Source: Herbiconiux flava (lineage in GTDB: Bacteria > Actinomycetota > Actinomycetes > Actinomycetales > Microbacteriaceae). Taken from it: a stretch of 64,000 bases of DNA. The stretch lies in assembly GCF_013409865.1 (NCBI RefSeq), contig NZ_JACCBM010000001.1:3162001-3226000 (forward strand). Direction: 5' to 3'. Below, one piece after another: positions 40,370-49,028 of the stretch. The first letter of the stretch is position 1, and each line of letters opens with the position of its first letter. Made by a program: the position numbers and the translations under genes. The notes beneath the pieces were generated by a model that had not been told where the DNA came from, searched no databases, and saw only the letters and a list, made by a program, of their open reading frames with translations.

Positions 40370-41725
40370 GTGTCCGACGCTCCCGCCCCCTCGTTCTCGT
40401 CGGGGCCGCCGACGCTCGAGAACCCCTGGCCCGTGGGCGAGCTGGCGCAGAAGATCCGCGGCTACATCGAGCGCCTCGGCACCGCGTGGGTCGAGGGCGA
40501 GATCACGCAGTGGGGCGTGTCGGGCGGCAACGTCTACGGAAAGCTGAAAGACCTGTCGGGCGACGCCACCGTGAGCTTCACCATCTGGTCGTCGGTCAAG
40601 GCGAAGCTGCCGGCCGACCTCAAGCAGGGCGACCGGGTGATCGCGCTGATCAAGCCGAGCTACTGGGTGCGCGGCGGCTCGCTCTCGATGCAGGTGTTCG
40701 AGATGCGGCACGTCGGGCTCGGCGACCTGCTCGAACGGCTCGAGCGGCTGCGCGCGCAGCTCGCCTCCGAGGGGCTGTTCGACCGCGGCCGCAAGCGCTC
40801 GCTGCCCTTCCTGCCGGGCACCGTCGGCCTCGTCACGGGCAAAGACAGCGACGCCGAGAAGGACGTGCTCCGCAACGCCCAGCTGCGCTGGCCCTCTGTG
40901 CGGTTCCGCGTCGTGCACGCGGCCGTGCAGGGCGACCGCACGGCCCGCGAGGTCGTGGCGGCCATCGAGCTGCTCGACGCCGATCCGGCGGTCGAGGTCA
41001 TCATCGTCGCCCGCGGCGGCGGCGACTTCCAGAACCTGCTCGGCTTCAGCGACGAGGCCGTGGTGCGCGCGGCCGCGGCGGCGACCACCCCCATCGTCAG
41101 CGCCATCGGCCACGAGGCGGATGCTCCGCTGCTCGACCTCGTCGCCGACCTCCGCGCCTCCACCCCCACCGATGCCGCGAAGCGGGTCGTGCCCGACGTC
41201 ACCGAGGAACTGATGCGGGTCGATCAGGCCCGCACGCGCATCCGCACCCGGGTCGCTGCCACCGTCTCGATCGAGGTCGACCGGCTGACGCAGATCCGCT
41301 CGCGCCCGGCGCTGTCGAACCCGGCCTGGATCATCGACTCCCGTTCGGAAGACCTCACCCGCTTCGTCGCCCGCGGCGAGGAGCTGGTCAGCCGCGTGCT
41401 CGAACGCGAGGGCAACCGGGTGCGGGAGCTGGTGGCGCACGTGCGGGCCCTGTCGCCGCAGCGCACGCTCGACCGCGGGTACGCCATCGTGCAGTCGGTC
41501 TCCGGGCCGAACGCGGGGCACATCGTGCGGGCGGCGACGGATGCTCCGCAGGGCTCCCTCGTCACGGTGACGGTCGCCGACGGCGCGCTCGACGCGGTCT
41601 CCTCGGGTCCCTCCTCCTCGGGTGCGGCCGCCGCGGCCCGCGTCCCCTCCTCCACAGGTTCGGGTGATGTGGAGCACGACGCCGGGACCGGCGGCACCGC
41701 CGATCCCTCCGTCTCCGATCGATAG
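40370..41725 (+). CDS. xseA: exodeoxyribonuclease VII large subunit
   Basis: Catalytic subunit of the single-strand-specific exonuclease VII. The 451-residue product has the N-terminal OB domain (VEGEITQWGVSGGNVYGKLKD near 36-56), the catalytic domain with GLVTGKDSDAEKDVL near 155 and RGGGDFQNLLGFSDE near 210, and a coiled-coil C-terminal part that binds XseB. The final 50 residues are low complexity. GTG at 40370 follows GAAGGAGAG. Its TAG stop forms the first three bases of a TAGGAT element that precedes xseB by 6 nt. Confidence 0.96.
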   Translation: MSDAPAPSFSSGPPTLENPWPVGELAQKIRGYIERLGTAWVEGEITQWGVSGGNVYGKLKDLSGDATVSFTIWSSVKAKLPADLKQGDRVIALIKPSYWVRGGSLSMQVFEMRHVGLGDLLERLERLRAQLASEGLFDRGRKRSLPFLPGTVGLVTGKDSDAEKDVLRNAQLRWPSVRFRVVHAAVQGDRTAREVVAAIELLDADPAVEVIIVARGGGDFQNLLGFSDEAVVRAAAAATTPIVSAIGHEADAPLLDLVADLRASTPTDAAKRVVPDVTEELMRVDQARTRIRTRVAATVSIEVDRLTQIRSRPALSNPAWIIDSRSEDLTRFVARGEELVSRVLEREGNRVRELVAHVRALSPQRTLDRGYAIVQSVSGPNAGHIVRAATDAPQGSLVTVTVADGALDAVSSGPSSSGAAAAARVPSSTGSGDVEHDAGTGGTADPSVSDR

Positions 41726-41728
41726 GAT
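41723..41728 (+). promoter_or_regulatory. possible -10 element of xseB overlapping the xseA stop
   Basis: TAGGAT, 6 nt before the xseB ATG; its TAG is the xseA stop codon. xseB otherwise lacks a good ribosome-binding site. Confidence 0.45.
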
Positions 41729-41734
41729 TGAGCC

Positions 41735-41956
41735 ATGGCCTCCTCGCCCTCCCCCGACGTGCAAGCCCTCTCCTACGAGGAGGCTCGCGACGAGCTGATC
41801 CGCGTGGTCGGCGAGCTCGAGCAGGGCTCCGCCACCCTCGAGCAGTCGCTCGCGCTCTGGGAGCGCGGCGAGTCCCTCGCGGCCCGCTGCGAGCAGTGGC
41901 TGATCGGCGCCCGGGAGCGGCTCGACGCCGCCCGCAGCGGCGCGGCAGGCGAGTAG
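41735..41956 (+). CDS. xseB: exodeoxyribonuclease VII small subunit
   Basis: 73-residue helical partner of XseA; several copies wrap the large subunit's coiled coil. The sequence shows the family pattern SYEEARDELIRVVGELEQGSATLEQSLALWERGESLAARCEQWL. It lies 9 bp after xseA and 2 bp before the DUF4245 gene. Length and position are standard for actinobacteria. Confidence 0.95.
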   Translation: MASSPSPDVQALSYEEARDELIRVVGELEQGSATLEQSLALWERGESLAARCEQWLIGARERLDAARSGAAGE

Positions 41957-41958
41957 TC

Positions 41959-42627
41959 GTGGCCAAGAGCACCGAACCCCGCGTCGTCGCCGAGCTCGGC
42001 CGGCCCGAGACCGCTGAAGAGACGGCGGCCCGCAAGGCCGAGCAGTCCCGCCTCTACCGCGACCGAAAGACGCTGCGCAATCTGCTCTACGCGCTGCTGG
42101 TGTCGGTGGGGCTCGTCGCGGCGATCATCTTCCTGGTGCCGCGCCCCGAGGAGTCGCTGCTCGAGAGCGTCGACTACCAGGACGTCGCCGCGAGCGCGCA
42201 GGCCTCGATGCCCGTGCCGCTGGCCGCGCCCGAGCTGCCCGAGGGCTGGACGTCGAACGCCGCCGAGGTGCGCTCCGGCACGGCCGACGGCGTGCTCTCC
42301 TGGTACGTCGGCCTGATCACGCCGCAGAAGCAGTACATCGGGCTGACCCAGGCGGTGGATGCGAACCCCACCTGGCTCGCCGACCAGGTCGGCCGCGGGC
42401 TCGCCTCCGGAACGGTCTCGCTCGACGGCGTCGACTGGACCGTCTACGACAACCGCGACCGCGCCGGCTCGTCCGACGAGGTCGGCAACGCCGAGTACGC
42501 CCTGACCACCGAGTCGGGCGCCACCACCTACGTCGTGTTCGGCACCGCCGACCCCGACGAGATCGAGCAGGTCGCGGCGGCCCTCGCGGCCAACGTGCAG
42601 GAGCAGCCCGCGGAGGCAACCCGATGA
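41959..42627 (+). CDS. DUF4245 domain protein
   Basis: 222-residue membrane-anchored protein of the actinobacterial DUF4245 family, function unknown. A charged N-terminus of about 45 residues is followed by one helix (LLYALLVSVGLVAAIIFLV, about 47-65) and an extracytoplasmic domain of about 150 residues (LPEGWTSNAAEVRSGTADGVLSWYVGLITPQKQYIGLTQ is characteristic). GTG at 41959, 2 bp after xseB and with no ribosome-binding site of its own, so translation is probably coupled. It ends in ATGA, overlapping the carbonic anhydrase start by 4 bp. In mycobacteria this gene also sits between xseB and glpX/fum (from memory). Confidence 0.88.
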   Translation: MAKSTEPRVVAELGRPETAEETAARKAEQSRLYRDRKTLRNLLYALLVSVGLVAAIIFLVPRPEESLLESVDYQDVAASAQASMPVPLAAPELPEGWTSNAAEVRSGTADGVLSWYVGLITPQKQYIGLTQAVDANPTWLADQVGRGLASGTVSLDGVDWTVYDNRDRAGSSDEVGNAEYALTTESGATTYVVFGTADPDEIEQVAAALAANVQEQPAEATR

Positions 42628-43376
42628 CCCACGACAGCATCCCCACCGCCGACGCGGTCGACGAGCCCGCCACGGCGGGCACCACCGACGAGGTGACCAC
42701 CGGTGCCGCGACCATCGCCGACGCGGTCGAGCCCATCGGCGAGGCCACGACGCCGGCGCGGGTATGGGCCACGATGTCGCGCGGCAACGAGCGGTTCGTC
42801 GCCGGCACCCCGAAGCACCCGCGTCAAGACGTCGAGACCCGCGCCGAGCTCGCCCACCTGCAGACGCCGCGCGCGGCCCTGTTCGGCTGCAGCGACTCCC
42901 GGCTGGCCGCCGAGATCATCTTCGACCTCGGCCTCGGCGACCTCTTCGTCGTGCGGAACGCCGGCCAGGTCATCTCCGAATCGGTGCTCGGCAGCCTCGA
43001 GTACGCCGTCGAGGTGCTCGGCGTGTCGCTGGTCGTCGTGCTCGGCCACGACGAGTGCGGCGCCGTGCGCGCGGCCATCGACTCGCAGCTCCCCGACGCC
43101 GCTCCCCTCCCGCCGCACATCCAGTCGCTCGTCTCGCAGATCGTCCCCGCCATCGCCGAGGTGCCGACCGATCGTGCCGACGACGGCACGCTGCTCTCGG
43201 CCCCGGATGCGGGTCTGGTGGGCAAGGCCCATCTCCGTGACACCGTGCGCCAGCTCCTGGAGTCCTCCGAGATCATCACCGAGGCGGTGGCCGAGGGTAG
43301 ATTGGCCGTCGTCGGCGCGAACTACCGCCTGGCCGAGGGCCGGGCCGTGCCCGACGTGGTGGTCGGCCAGATCTGA
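42624..43376 (+). CDS. beta-class carbonic anhydrase
   Basis: Zinc enzyme interconverting CO2 and bicarbonate. The 250-residue product has the complete ligand set C89 (in FGCSDSRLAAE, with the D91-R93 dyad), H142 and C145 (in LGHDECGAVRA). The first 40 residues are a Thr/Ala-rich extension not needed for the fold. ATG overlaps the DUF4245 stop by 4 bp. Insertion of a carbonic anhydrase between DUF4245 and fumC places bicarbonate supply next to central carbon genes; no specific carboxylase gene is nearby. Confidence 0.94.
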   Translation: MTHDSIPTADAVDEPATAGTTDEVTTGAATIADAVEPIGEATTPARVWATMSRGNERFVAGTPKHPRQDVETRAELAHLQTPRAALFGCSDSRLAAEIIFDLGLGDLFVVRNAGQVISESVLGSLEYAVEVLGVSLVVVLGHDECGAVRAAIDSQLPDAAPLPPHIQSLVSQIVPAIAEVPTDRADDGTLLSAPDAGLVGKAHLRDTVRQLLESSEIITEAVAEGRLAVVGANYRLAEGRAVPDVVVGQI

Positions 43377-43484
43377 TCCCGGGCGTCTCCGAGATCACGC
43401 GGATGCGCCCCTCCCGCTTCACACCAGAAATCACCGACTCCGGCGCCCGGCGCGTCGTGGTCACGTAGAAAGGACGACCACACA

Positions 43485-44942
43485 GTGGTGGACAACGCCT
43501 CCGGAGTCGACAGCTCGGCCTCCGACAGCTCGACCTCCGGCTCCTCGACCGAGTACCGCATCGAGCACGACACCATGGGCGAGGTGCGGGTTCCCGCGTC
43601 GGCGCTCTACGGTGCGCAGACCCAGCGCGCGGTCGAGAACTTCCCCGTCTCGGGCAGCGTGCTCGAGCCGGCCCAGATCGCGGCGCTCGCCCGCATCAAG
43701 AAGGCCGCGGCCATCGCCAACGCCCGCCTCGGTGTGCTCGACCAGCCGATCTCCGACGCCATCGCCGGCGCGGCCGACCGCGTCGCCGCGGGCGAGTTCG
43801 ACGGCGACTTCCCGATCGACGTCTACCAGACCGGTTCCGGCACCTCGTCGAACATGAACATGAACGAGGTGCTCGCCTCGCTCGCCAGCACGGCGCTCGG
43901 TTCGAAGGTGCACCCGAACGACCACGTCAACGCCTCGCAGTCCTCCAACGACGTCTTCCCCACCTCGGTGCACGTCGCCGTGACCGGCGCGCTGATCCAC
44001 GACCTCATCCCCTCCCTCGAGCACCTCGCCGAGGCGCTGGAGGAGAAGGCGGTGCTCTGGAAGACCGCCGTGAAGTCGGGCCGCACCCACCTGATGGACG
44101 CCACGCCCGTCACCCTCGGTCAGGAGTTCGGCGGCTACGCCTCGCAGATCCGACTCGGCATCGAGCGCGTGCAGAGCGCCCTCCCCCGCGTGGCCGAGGT
44201 GCCGCTCGGCGGCACCGCCGTCGGCACCGGCATCAACACCCCGGCCGGCTTCCCCCAGCTCGTCATCTCGCTGCTCGCCGAGGAGACCGGCCTGCCGATC
44301 ACCGAGGCCCGCGACCACTTCGAGGCGCAGGGCGCCCGCGACTCGCTCGTCGAGGCCTCCGGCGCCCTCCGCGTGCTCGCCGTCTCGCTGACCAAGATCT
44401 GCAACGACCTCCGCTGGATGGGCTCCGGTCCGAACACCGGGATCGGCGAGCTGCACATCCCCGACCTGCAGCCCGGCTCGTCGATCATGCCCGGCAAGGT
44501 CAACCCGGTCATCCCCGAGGCCGTGCTGATGGTCTGCTCGCGGGTCATCGGCAACGACGCCTCGATCGCCTGGTCGGGCGCTTCCGGAGCGTTCGAGCTG
44601 AACGTCGCCATCCCGGTGATGGGCACGGCGCTGCTGGAGTCGATCCGGCTGCTGTCGAACTCGGCGGTGCTGCTGGCCGACAAGACGGTCACGGGCCTCC
44701 AGGCGAACCTCGAGCGCGCCCGTGCCCTCGCCGAGTCGTCGCCGTCGATCGTCACCCCTCTGAACCGCGTGATCGGCTACGAGGCGGCGGCGAAGATCGC
44801 GAAGCACTCGGTGGCCAAGGGCATCACGGTGCGCGAGGCCGTCATCGACCTCGGCTTCGTCGAGCGCGGCGAGGTCACCCTCGAGCAGCTCGACACCGCG
44901 CTCGACGTGCTCTCGATGACGGCACCCCCCGCCGCCAAGTAG
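43485..44942 (+). CDS. fumC: class II fumarate hydratase
   Basis: Oxygen-stable fumarase of the TCA cycle. The 485-residue product contains the superfamily signature [11 protein letters not shown] near 347, the [21 protein letters not shown] segment near 203, and [14 protein letters not shown] near 118. About 22 residues of Ser/Asp-rich sequence precede the usual start region ([14 protein letters not shown]). GTG at 43485 behind AAAGGA. It closes the plus-strand run beginning at xseA and ends 2 bp before the convergent prepilin peptidase gene. Confidence 0.97.
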   Translation: MVDNASGVDSSASDSSTSGSSTEYRIEHDTMGEVRVPASALYGAQTQRAVENFPVSGSVLEPAQIAALARIKKAAAIANARLGVLDQPISDAIAGAADRVAAGEFDGDFPIDVYQTGSGTSSNMNMNEVLASLASTALGSKVHPNDHVNASQSSNDVFPTSVHVAVTGALIHDLIPSLEHLAEALEEKAVLWKTAVKSGRTHLMDATPVTLGQEFGGYASQIRLGIERVQSALPRVAEVPLGGTAVGTGINTPAGFPQLVISLLAEETGLPITEARDHFEAQGARDSLVEASGALRVLAVSLTKICNDLRWMGSGPNTGIGELHIPDLQPGSSIMPGKVNPVIPEAVLMVCSRVIGNDASIAWSGASGAFELNVAIPVMGTALLESIRLLSNSAVLLADKTVTGLQANLERARALAESSPSIVTPLNRVIGYEAAAKIAKHSVAKGITVREAVIDLGFVERGEVTLEQLDTALDVLSMTAPPAAK

Positions 44943-44944
44943 CC

Positions 44945-45445
44945 TCAGGCGGCGAGAAGCGCGAGCGAGGGCAGCAGCCCGAGCCAGAACCCTCCGAGAA
45001 GGGCCGGTCCCACTGGGATCCGGCCCTTCTCGCCGTCTACGCGATTGCCACCGCCACCGCCACCGCCCACAGTGGCGCCGACCAGATTCACCAGCACCAG
45101 AGAGGCGACGCAGAACGCGACTCGCACGGGCGCACCCCCGTCAGCCCCCTGCACGAGGCTGAGCAGCCCCGCTAGGAGCAGCAGCAGCTTCGCATCGCCC
45201 ATGCCGAGCACGCCGAGCGCCCACAGCGCCGCCGCGACCGCGCCGACCGCGAGGGCGGCAGCGGCGGCTCCGAGCGCCGAGGGCGGGTCGTGCACCCCGA
45301 CCGCCAGCAACGCCCAGGCCAGCAGCAGCAGCCCCGGCACCACGTAGGCGTTCGGGAGCCGCCCGGCACGAGCATCCGTCATCGCCAGCGGCACGCTGAC
45401 GAGAGCGAGGTAGACGAACGGCACCGAGACGGGCACGAGCTGCAT
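44945..45445 (-). CDS. type IV prepilin peptidase-like protein (A24), stand-alone
   Basis: 166-residue membrane protein with the two aspartate motifs of A24 aspartyl peptidases: TDARAGRLPN near 25-34 and GMGDAKLLLLLAG near 83-95, within about six hydrophobic segments. The N-methyltransferase domain of full PilD is lacking, as in TadV/CpaA-like enzymes. The start at 45445 (MQLVPVSVPF) is favoured by TACCGT 6 nt upstream; a longer reading of 21 codons is basic and unlikely. No pilin, secretion ATPase or tad gene lies in the window, so its substrate is encoded elsewhere or it is a relic. Confidence 0.85.
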   Translation of the reverse strand: MQLVPVSVPFVYLALVSVPLAMTDARAGRLPNAYVVPGLLLLAWALLAVGVHDPPSALGAAAAALAVGAVAAALWALGVLGMGDAKLLLLLAGLLSLVQGADGGAPVRVAFCVASLVLVNLVGATVGGGGGGGNRVDGEKGRIPVGPALLGGFWLGLLPSLALLAA

Positions 45446-45451
45446 GCCGCC

Positions 45452-45457
45452 ACGGTA
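45452..45457 (-). promoter_or_regulatory. -10 element, leaderless promoter of the A24 peptidase gene
   Basis: TACCGT on the minus strand, 6 nt before the ATG at 45445. Confidence 0.45.
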
Positions 45458-45541
45458 GGCGCCGGGAAAGCGGCGTGGGCGGCGGCTCCGCAGACTGTGC
45501 AGGGCCACCGCCCCCGGCGGGATGGTGCAGGAGAAGCCGGA

Positions 45542-46930
45542 TTACGCCAGCTCGTTCGACTCCAGCATCTCGGTGACGAGCGCCGCGATGGCTGAGCGCT
45601 CCGAACGGGTCAGCGTGATGTGACCGAAGAGCGAGTGGCCCTTCAGCGTCTCGATCACGCTGGCGACGCCGTCGTGCCGGCCCACGCGCAGGTTGTCGCG
45701 CTGGGCGACGTCGTGGGTGAGCACGACCCGCGAGTTCTGGCCGATGCGCGAGAGCACGGTCAGCAGCACGTTGCGCTCCAGCGACTGCGCCTCGTCGACG
45801 ATCACGAAGGCGTCGTGCAGTGAGCGGCCGCGGATGTGCGTGAGCGGCAGCACCTCGAGCATCCCGCGGTCGATCACCTCGTCGAGCACGTTCTGCGACA
45901 CGAGCGAGCCCAGGGTGTCGAAGACCGCCTGCGCCCAGGGGTTCATCTTCTCGGCCGCGTCGCCCGGCAGGAAGCCGAGCTCCTGGCCGCCGACCGCGTA
46001 GAGCGGACGGAACACCATGATCTTCTTGTGCTGCTGCTTCTCGAGCACCGCCTCCAGGCCGGCGCAGAGGGCGAGCGCCGACTTCCCCGTCCCCGCTCGA
46101 CCCCCCAGTGACACGATGCCGACCTCGGGGTCGAGCAGCAGGTCGATCGCCACGCGCTGCTCGGCCGAGCGGCCGTGCAGCCCGAACACGTCGCGGTCGC
46201 CCCGCACGAGCTGGAACGTGTCCCGCCCGGTGACGCGGCCGAGGGCCGAGCCGCGGTCGGAGTGGATGACGAGGCCCGTGTTGATCGGCATGTCCCGCAC
46301 GAGCGGAGTGGTGAGGCGTTCGTCGTCGTAGAGCGTCGACATCGCATCCGCCGAGAGCGTGATGTCGTCGAGCCCGGTCCAGCCGGAGTCGACGGCGAGC
46401 TCGGCCCGGTACTCCTCTGCGGCCAGGCCGATCGAGGCGGCCTTGACGCGGAGCGGAAGGTCTTTCGAGACCACCGTGACGTTGAGGCCGTCGTTCGACA
46501 GGTTCTGCGCCACGGCCAGGATGCGTGTGTCGTTGTCGCCCAGCTGGAGCCCCGACGGCAGCACCGAGGTGTTGGAGTGGTTCAGCTCGACACGGAGGCT
46601 TCCCCCCTCCGTGCCCACCGAGATGGGGAAGTCGAGCCGCTCGTGCTTGACGCGCAGCTCGTCGAGGTTGCGCAGCGCCTGGCGGGCGAAGTAGCCGATC
46701 TCGGGGTCGTTCCGCTTGGACTCGAGTTCGGTGATCACGATCACCGGGAGGACCACGGCGTGCTCGGCGAACCGGAAGATCGCCTTCGGATCAGACAGAA
46801 GAACCGAGGTGTCCAGTACGTAGGTCACCTCGGCGGTCTTGGTCGAACTCGGTGCGGTGGTGCTGGGTGCTGCGTCCTCTCCGGTGCTGGTCCCGCTGGT
46901 CTTGTGAGTCATGGGCTCGGCCACATCCAC
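45542..46930 (-). CDS. phoH2: PhoH2: PIN ribonuclease domain fused to PhoH ATPase
   Basis: 462-residue two-domain protein. After a disordered Thr/Ser-rich N-terminus, a PIN domain begins at [10 protein letters not shown] (D40) with ITELE near 66-70 and GDNDTRIL near 131-138, giving the acidic metal-binding set. The PhoH ATPase domain has Walker A GRAGTGKS at 277-284 and Walker [11 protein letters not shown] near 370. PhoH2 proteins of mycobacteria unwind and cut RNA and are discussed as toxin-antitoxin-like. ATG at 46930 follows TTGGAG; an in-frame ATG six codons in (MTHKTS) is an alternative. The 186-bp leader region is rich in palindromes. Confidence 0.94.
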   Translation of the reverse strand: MDVAEPMTHKTSGTSTGEDAAPSTTAPSSTKTAEVTYVLDTSVLLSDPKAIFRFAEHAVVLPVIVITELESKRNDPEIGYFARQALRNLDELRVKHERLDFPISVGTEGGSLRVELNHSNTSVLPSGLQLGDNDTRILAVAQNLSNDGLNVTVVSKDLPLRVKAASIGLAAEEYRAELAVDSGWTGLDDITLSADAMSTLYDDERLTTPLVRDMPINTGLVIHSDRGSALGRVTGRDTFQLVRGDRDVFGLHGRSAEQRVAIDLLLDPEVGIVSLGGRAGTGKSALALCAGLEAVLEKQQHKKIMVFRPLYAVGGQELGFLPGDAAEKMNPWAQAVFDTLGSLVSQNVLDEVIDRGMLEVLPLTHIRGRSLHDAFVIVDEAQSLERNVLLTVLSRIGQNSRVVLTHDVAQRDNLRVGRHDGVASVIETLKGHSLFGHITLTRSERSAIAALVTEMLESNELA

Positions 46931-46937
46931 TCCAACC

Positions 46938-46956
46938 CCGAGCGCTCGGCGCTCGG
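46938..46956 (-). promoter_or_regulatory. hairpin next to the phoH2 ribosome-binding site
   Basis: CCGAGCGC-TCG-GCGCTCGG, a perfect 8-bp stem with a 3-nt loop, 7 bp before the phoH2 start and adjoining its TTGGAG site; could hinder ribosome access. Confidence 0.5.
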
Positions 46957-47015
46957 ATCATCAGGCGATTCGGCCACGGTGGAGATCGTCGAAACGTACT
47001 TATGTGGCCGTCTCG

Positions 47016-47034
47016 ATCAGGCGCCATGCCTGAT
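47016..47034 (-). promoter_or_regulatory. 7-bp inverted repeat in the phoH2 leader
   Basis: ATCAGGC-gccat-GCCTGAT. Possible operator or RNA hairpin. Confidence 0.4.
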
Positions 47035-47101
47035 GAGATGAACCTACGTCCGATGGCGGATCGGCAGGTTACGACACGCATCACAATTGATTAACGTCGT
47101 G

Positions 47102-47115
47102 TTACACCGGTGTAA
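47102..47115. promoter_or_regulatory. perfect 14-bp palindrome TTACACCGGTGTAA
   Basis: Uninterrupted palindrome directly after the uppS stop and about 170 bp before phoH2. Its symmetry suggests a site for a dimeric regulator; I cannot name the protein. Confidence 0.5.
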
Positions 47116-47116
47116 T

Positions 47117-47905
47117 TCAGCTGCCGAAGCGCCGCTGCCGCCGCGAGTAGTCCCGCAGCGCCCGCAGGAAGTCCACCTCGCGCACATCGGGCCCGAGCGC
47201 CTCCATGAAGTAGAACTCGCTGTGCGCCGACTGCCAGAGCATGAAGTCGCTCAGGCGCTGCTCGCCCGAGGTGCGGATGACCAGGTCGGGGTCGGGCTGG
47301 CCGCCTGTGTAGAGGTGCTCGGCGATGATGTCCTGGTCGATGGCCGCCTCGAGCTCGTCCAGCCCGTGGCCGAGACCGCGGTGCTTCTGGATGATGCTGC
47401 GGATCGCGTCGGCGATCTCCGAGCGCCCCCCGTAGCCGACCGCGAGGTTGACGTGCAGACCCTTCCGCGAGGCGGTGCGCGCCTCCGCGCCGTCGAGCGC
47501 GGCGATCAGCGGCTCGGGCAGGCCCTCGTTCGTGCCCACGTGCTTGACCCGCCAGTCGCGGTAGCGCGAGATGTCGTCGGCGAGATCGGCGATGATCTCG
47601 ATCAGCTCGGTGAGCTCCGCGCCGGAACGGTTGCTCAGGTTGTCCGTCGAGAGGAGGTAGAGCGTGACGACCTCGATGCCCAGGTCGTCGCACCAGACGA
47701 GGAACTCGCGGATCTTCGCCGCGCCGGCGCGGTGTCCGTGAGCGGCGGTCTCGAGCATCCGCTGCTTGGCCCACCGGCGATTGCCGTCGAGGATCATGGC
47801 GACGTGCTTCGGCAGCACCGCGCCGCTGTCGAGACGCTTGCGGATGCGCCGCTGGTAGAGACGGTAGAGGAGGCCCTTCGCGACCCGCTTCTGTCCATTC
47901 GGCAC
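47117..47905 (-). CDS. uppS: cis-prenyl transferase (undecaprenyl/decaprenyl diphosphate synthase family)
   Basis: Adds IPP units in Z configuration to build the polyprenyl carrier of cell-wall synthesis. The 262-residue product has the catalytic aspartate D40 in MILDGNRRWAK, the NRxxW-H region (AHGHRAGAAKI), and the C-terminal RTSGEQRLSDFMLWQSAHSEFYF signature. By position next to phoH2 and trhA it corresponds to mycobacterial Rv1086, a short-chain Z,E-farnesyl diphosphate synthase (from memory), so product length is uncertain. GTG at 47905 has TAACGT 6 nt upstream and no Shine-Dalgarno sequence. Divergent from trhA. Confidence 0.94.
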   Translation of the reverse strand: MPNGQKRVAKGLLYRLYQRRIRKRLDSGAVLPKHVAMILDGNRRWAKQRMLETAAHGHRAGAAKIREFLVWCDDLGIEVVTLYLLSTDNLSNRSGAELTELIEIIADLADDISRYRDWRVKHVGTNEGLPEPLIAALDGAEARTASRKGLHVNLAVGYGGRSEIADAIRSIIQKHRGLGHGLDELEAAIDQDIIAEHLYTGGQPDPDLVIRTSGEQRLSDFMLWQSAHSEFYFMEALGPDVREVDFLRALRDYSRRQRRFGS

Positions 47906-47911
47906 ATCGAT

Positions 47912-47917
47912 ACGTTA
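47912..47917 (-). promoter_or_regulatory. -10 element, leaderless promoter of uppS
   Basis: TAACGT on the minus strand, 6 nt before the GTG at 47905. Confidence 0.5.
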
Positions 47918-47976
47918 CCCGCTCGCGCGACCCACCGCCTGCCGCCGCTCCCAGCCGGCGGACCCGCGGGCTGGCG

Positions 47977-47982
47977 TACTCT
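47977..47982 (+). promoter_or_regulatory. -10 element, leaderless promoter of trhA
   Basis: TACTCT, 7 nt before the ATG at 47990; no Shine-Dalgarno sequence. Confidence 0.45.
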
Positions 47983-47989
47983 GAGCATC

Positions 47990-48748
47990 ATGCCCGAGCT
48001 CGACTCCGTACCGCCCACCGGCCCCCGCCGCGACGACCCGGCCGACGGCGGGCCCGACCTGCCCAACATCCCGCTGCTCGACGACGCGCTCGAGCACCCG
48101 CCGGTCGAGCGGAAGCCGAGCTGGCGCGGCTGGATCCACGCGGGCACCTTCCCGGTCACCATCGTCGCGGGAATCGTGCTGATCTCGCTCGCCGAGGGTG
48201 CCGCGGCGAAGTGGGCGAGCGCGGTGTTCATGCTCACCTCGATGCTGCTCTTCGGCAACTCGGCGCTCTACCACCGCATCGACTGGAAGCCGAAGACGAA
48301 GCTGCTGTTCAAGCGGATCGACCACGCCAACATCTTCCTGCTGATCGCCGGCACCTACACGCCCATCGCCGTGCTCGCCCTGCCGCCGGCGAAGGGCACG
48401 CTGCTGCTCGTGATCGTGTGGGCCGGGGCCCTCCTCGGCATCGGCTTCCGCGTGTTCTGGATCGGGGCGCCGCGCTGGCTCTACGTCATCCTCTACCTGG
48501 CGCTCGGCTGGGCCGCGGTGGCGTACCTCGGCGACATCTTCGCGGTGAACCCCGCCACCATGATCCTCGTGGCCGCCGGCGGGCTCGCCTACACGGTCGG
48601 GGCGCTCGCCTACGCGCTGAAGCGGCCGAACCTCGTGCCGGGGCACTTCGGGTTCCACGAGCTCTTCCACACGCTGACCGTCGTGGCGTTCCTCTGCCAC
48701 TGGACGGCCATCCTGCTGCTGGCGATCGACCCGCCGTTCAACGGCTAG
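47990..48748 (+). CDS. trhA: hemolysin III family (TrhA/PAQR) membrane protein
   Basis: 252-residue seven-helix protein of the HlyIII/PAQR family. An acidic, Pro-rich N-terminus of about 45 residues precedes the membrane part. Conserved polar motifs are present: SALYHRIDW near 97-105, FKRIDHANIFLLIAGTYTP near 110-130, and HFGFHELFHTLTVVAFLCHW near 218-238, supplying the three histidines, Ser and Asp thought to bind zinc. Linked to membrane energetics in other bacteria; haemolysis is unlikely to be the native role. Its end overlaps the convergent 96-residue gene by 11 bp. Confidence 0.92.
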   Translation: MPELDSVPPTGPRRDDPADGGPDLPNIPLLDDALEHPPVERKPSWRGWIHAGTFPVTIVAGIVLISLAEGAAAKWASAVFMLTSMLLFGNSALYHRIDWKPKTKLLFKRIDHANIFLLIAGTYTPIAVLALPPAKGTLLLVIVWAGALLGIGFRVFWIGAPRWLYVILYLALGWAAVAYLGDIFAVNPATMILVAAGGLAYTVGALAYALKRPNLVPGHFGFHELFHTLTVVAFLCHWTAILLLAIDPPFNG

Positions 48749-49028
48749 GCGGCGCGGCCTCCGGACCGGGTTCCGGAACGGTGCCCTCGGGCCCGCCGGC
48801 CGACGCGTCGCGCGCCGCGATCTCGGCCTCGAGCTCCTCGCGCACCTGGGCACGGAGGTTGACCCGCCGCACCCGCCGCACCATGTCGATGACGAGCAGC
48901 AGCGTGACGATCGCGATGCCGAAGGTCACGATGAAGCCGATGATGCCCGGGGTGACGCTGTCGGGGTCGGGGATGCGCTCGTCGGCGATCACCGCGCCCA
49001 CCGTCGTCGTGAGGAGCGAGAGCGTCAT
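48738..49028 (-). CDS. small single-helix membrane protein downstream of mca
   Basis: 96-residue protein with one hydrophobic segment (PGIIGFIVTFGIAIVTLLLVIDMV, about 27-50) followed by a basic turn (RRVRRVNLRAQ) and an acidic, Pro-rich tail. It overlaps mca by 4 bp (ATGA) and is probably translated with it. Mycobacteria have a comparable small membrane protein (Rv1081c, from memory) beside mca and greA. Function unknown; conservation of position suggests a link to Mca, but nothing in the sequence proves it. Confidence 0.78.
   Translation of the reverse strand: MTLSLLTTTVGAVIADERIPDPDSVTPGIIGFIVTFGIAIVTLLLVIDMVRRVRRVNLRAQVREELEAEIAARDASAGGPEGTVPEPGPEAAPPSR

Noticed and set aside
43403-43468. 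21-codon upstream ORF before fumC
   Set aside because: No ribosome-binding site or promoter, and the codon pattern is not convincing; it ends 16 bp before the fumC GTG but nothing indicates a leader peptide.
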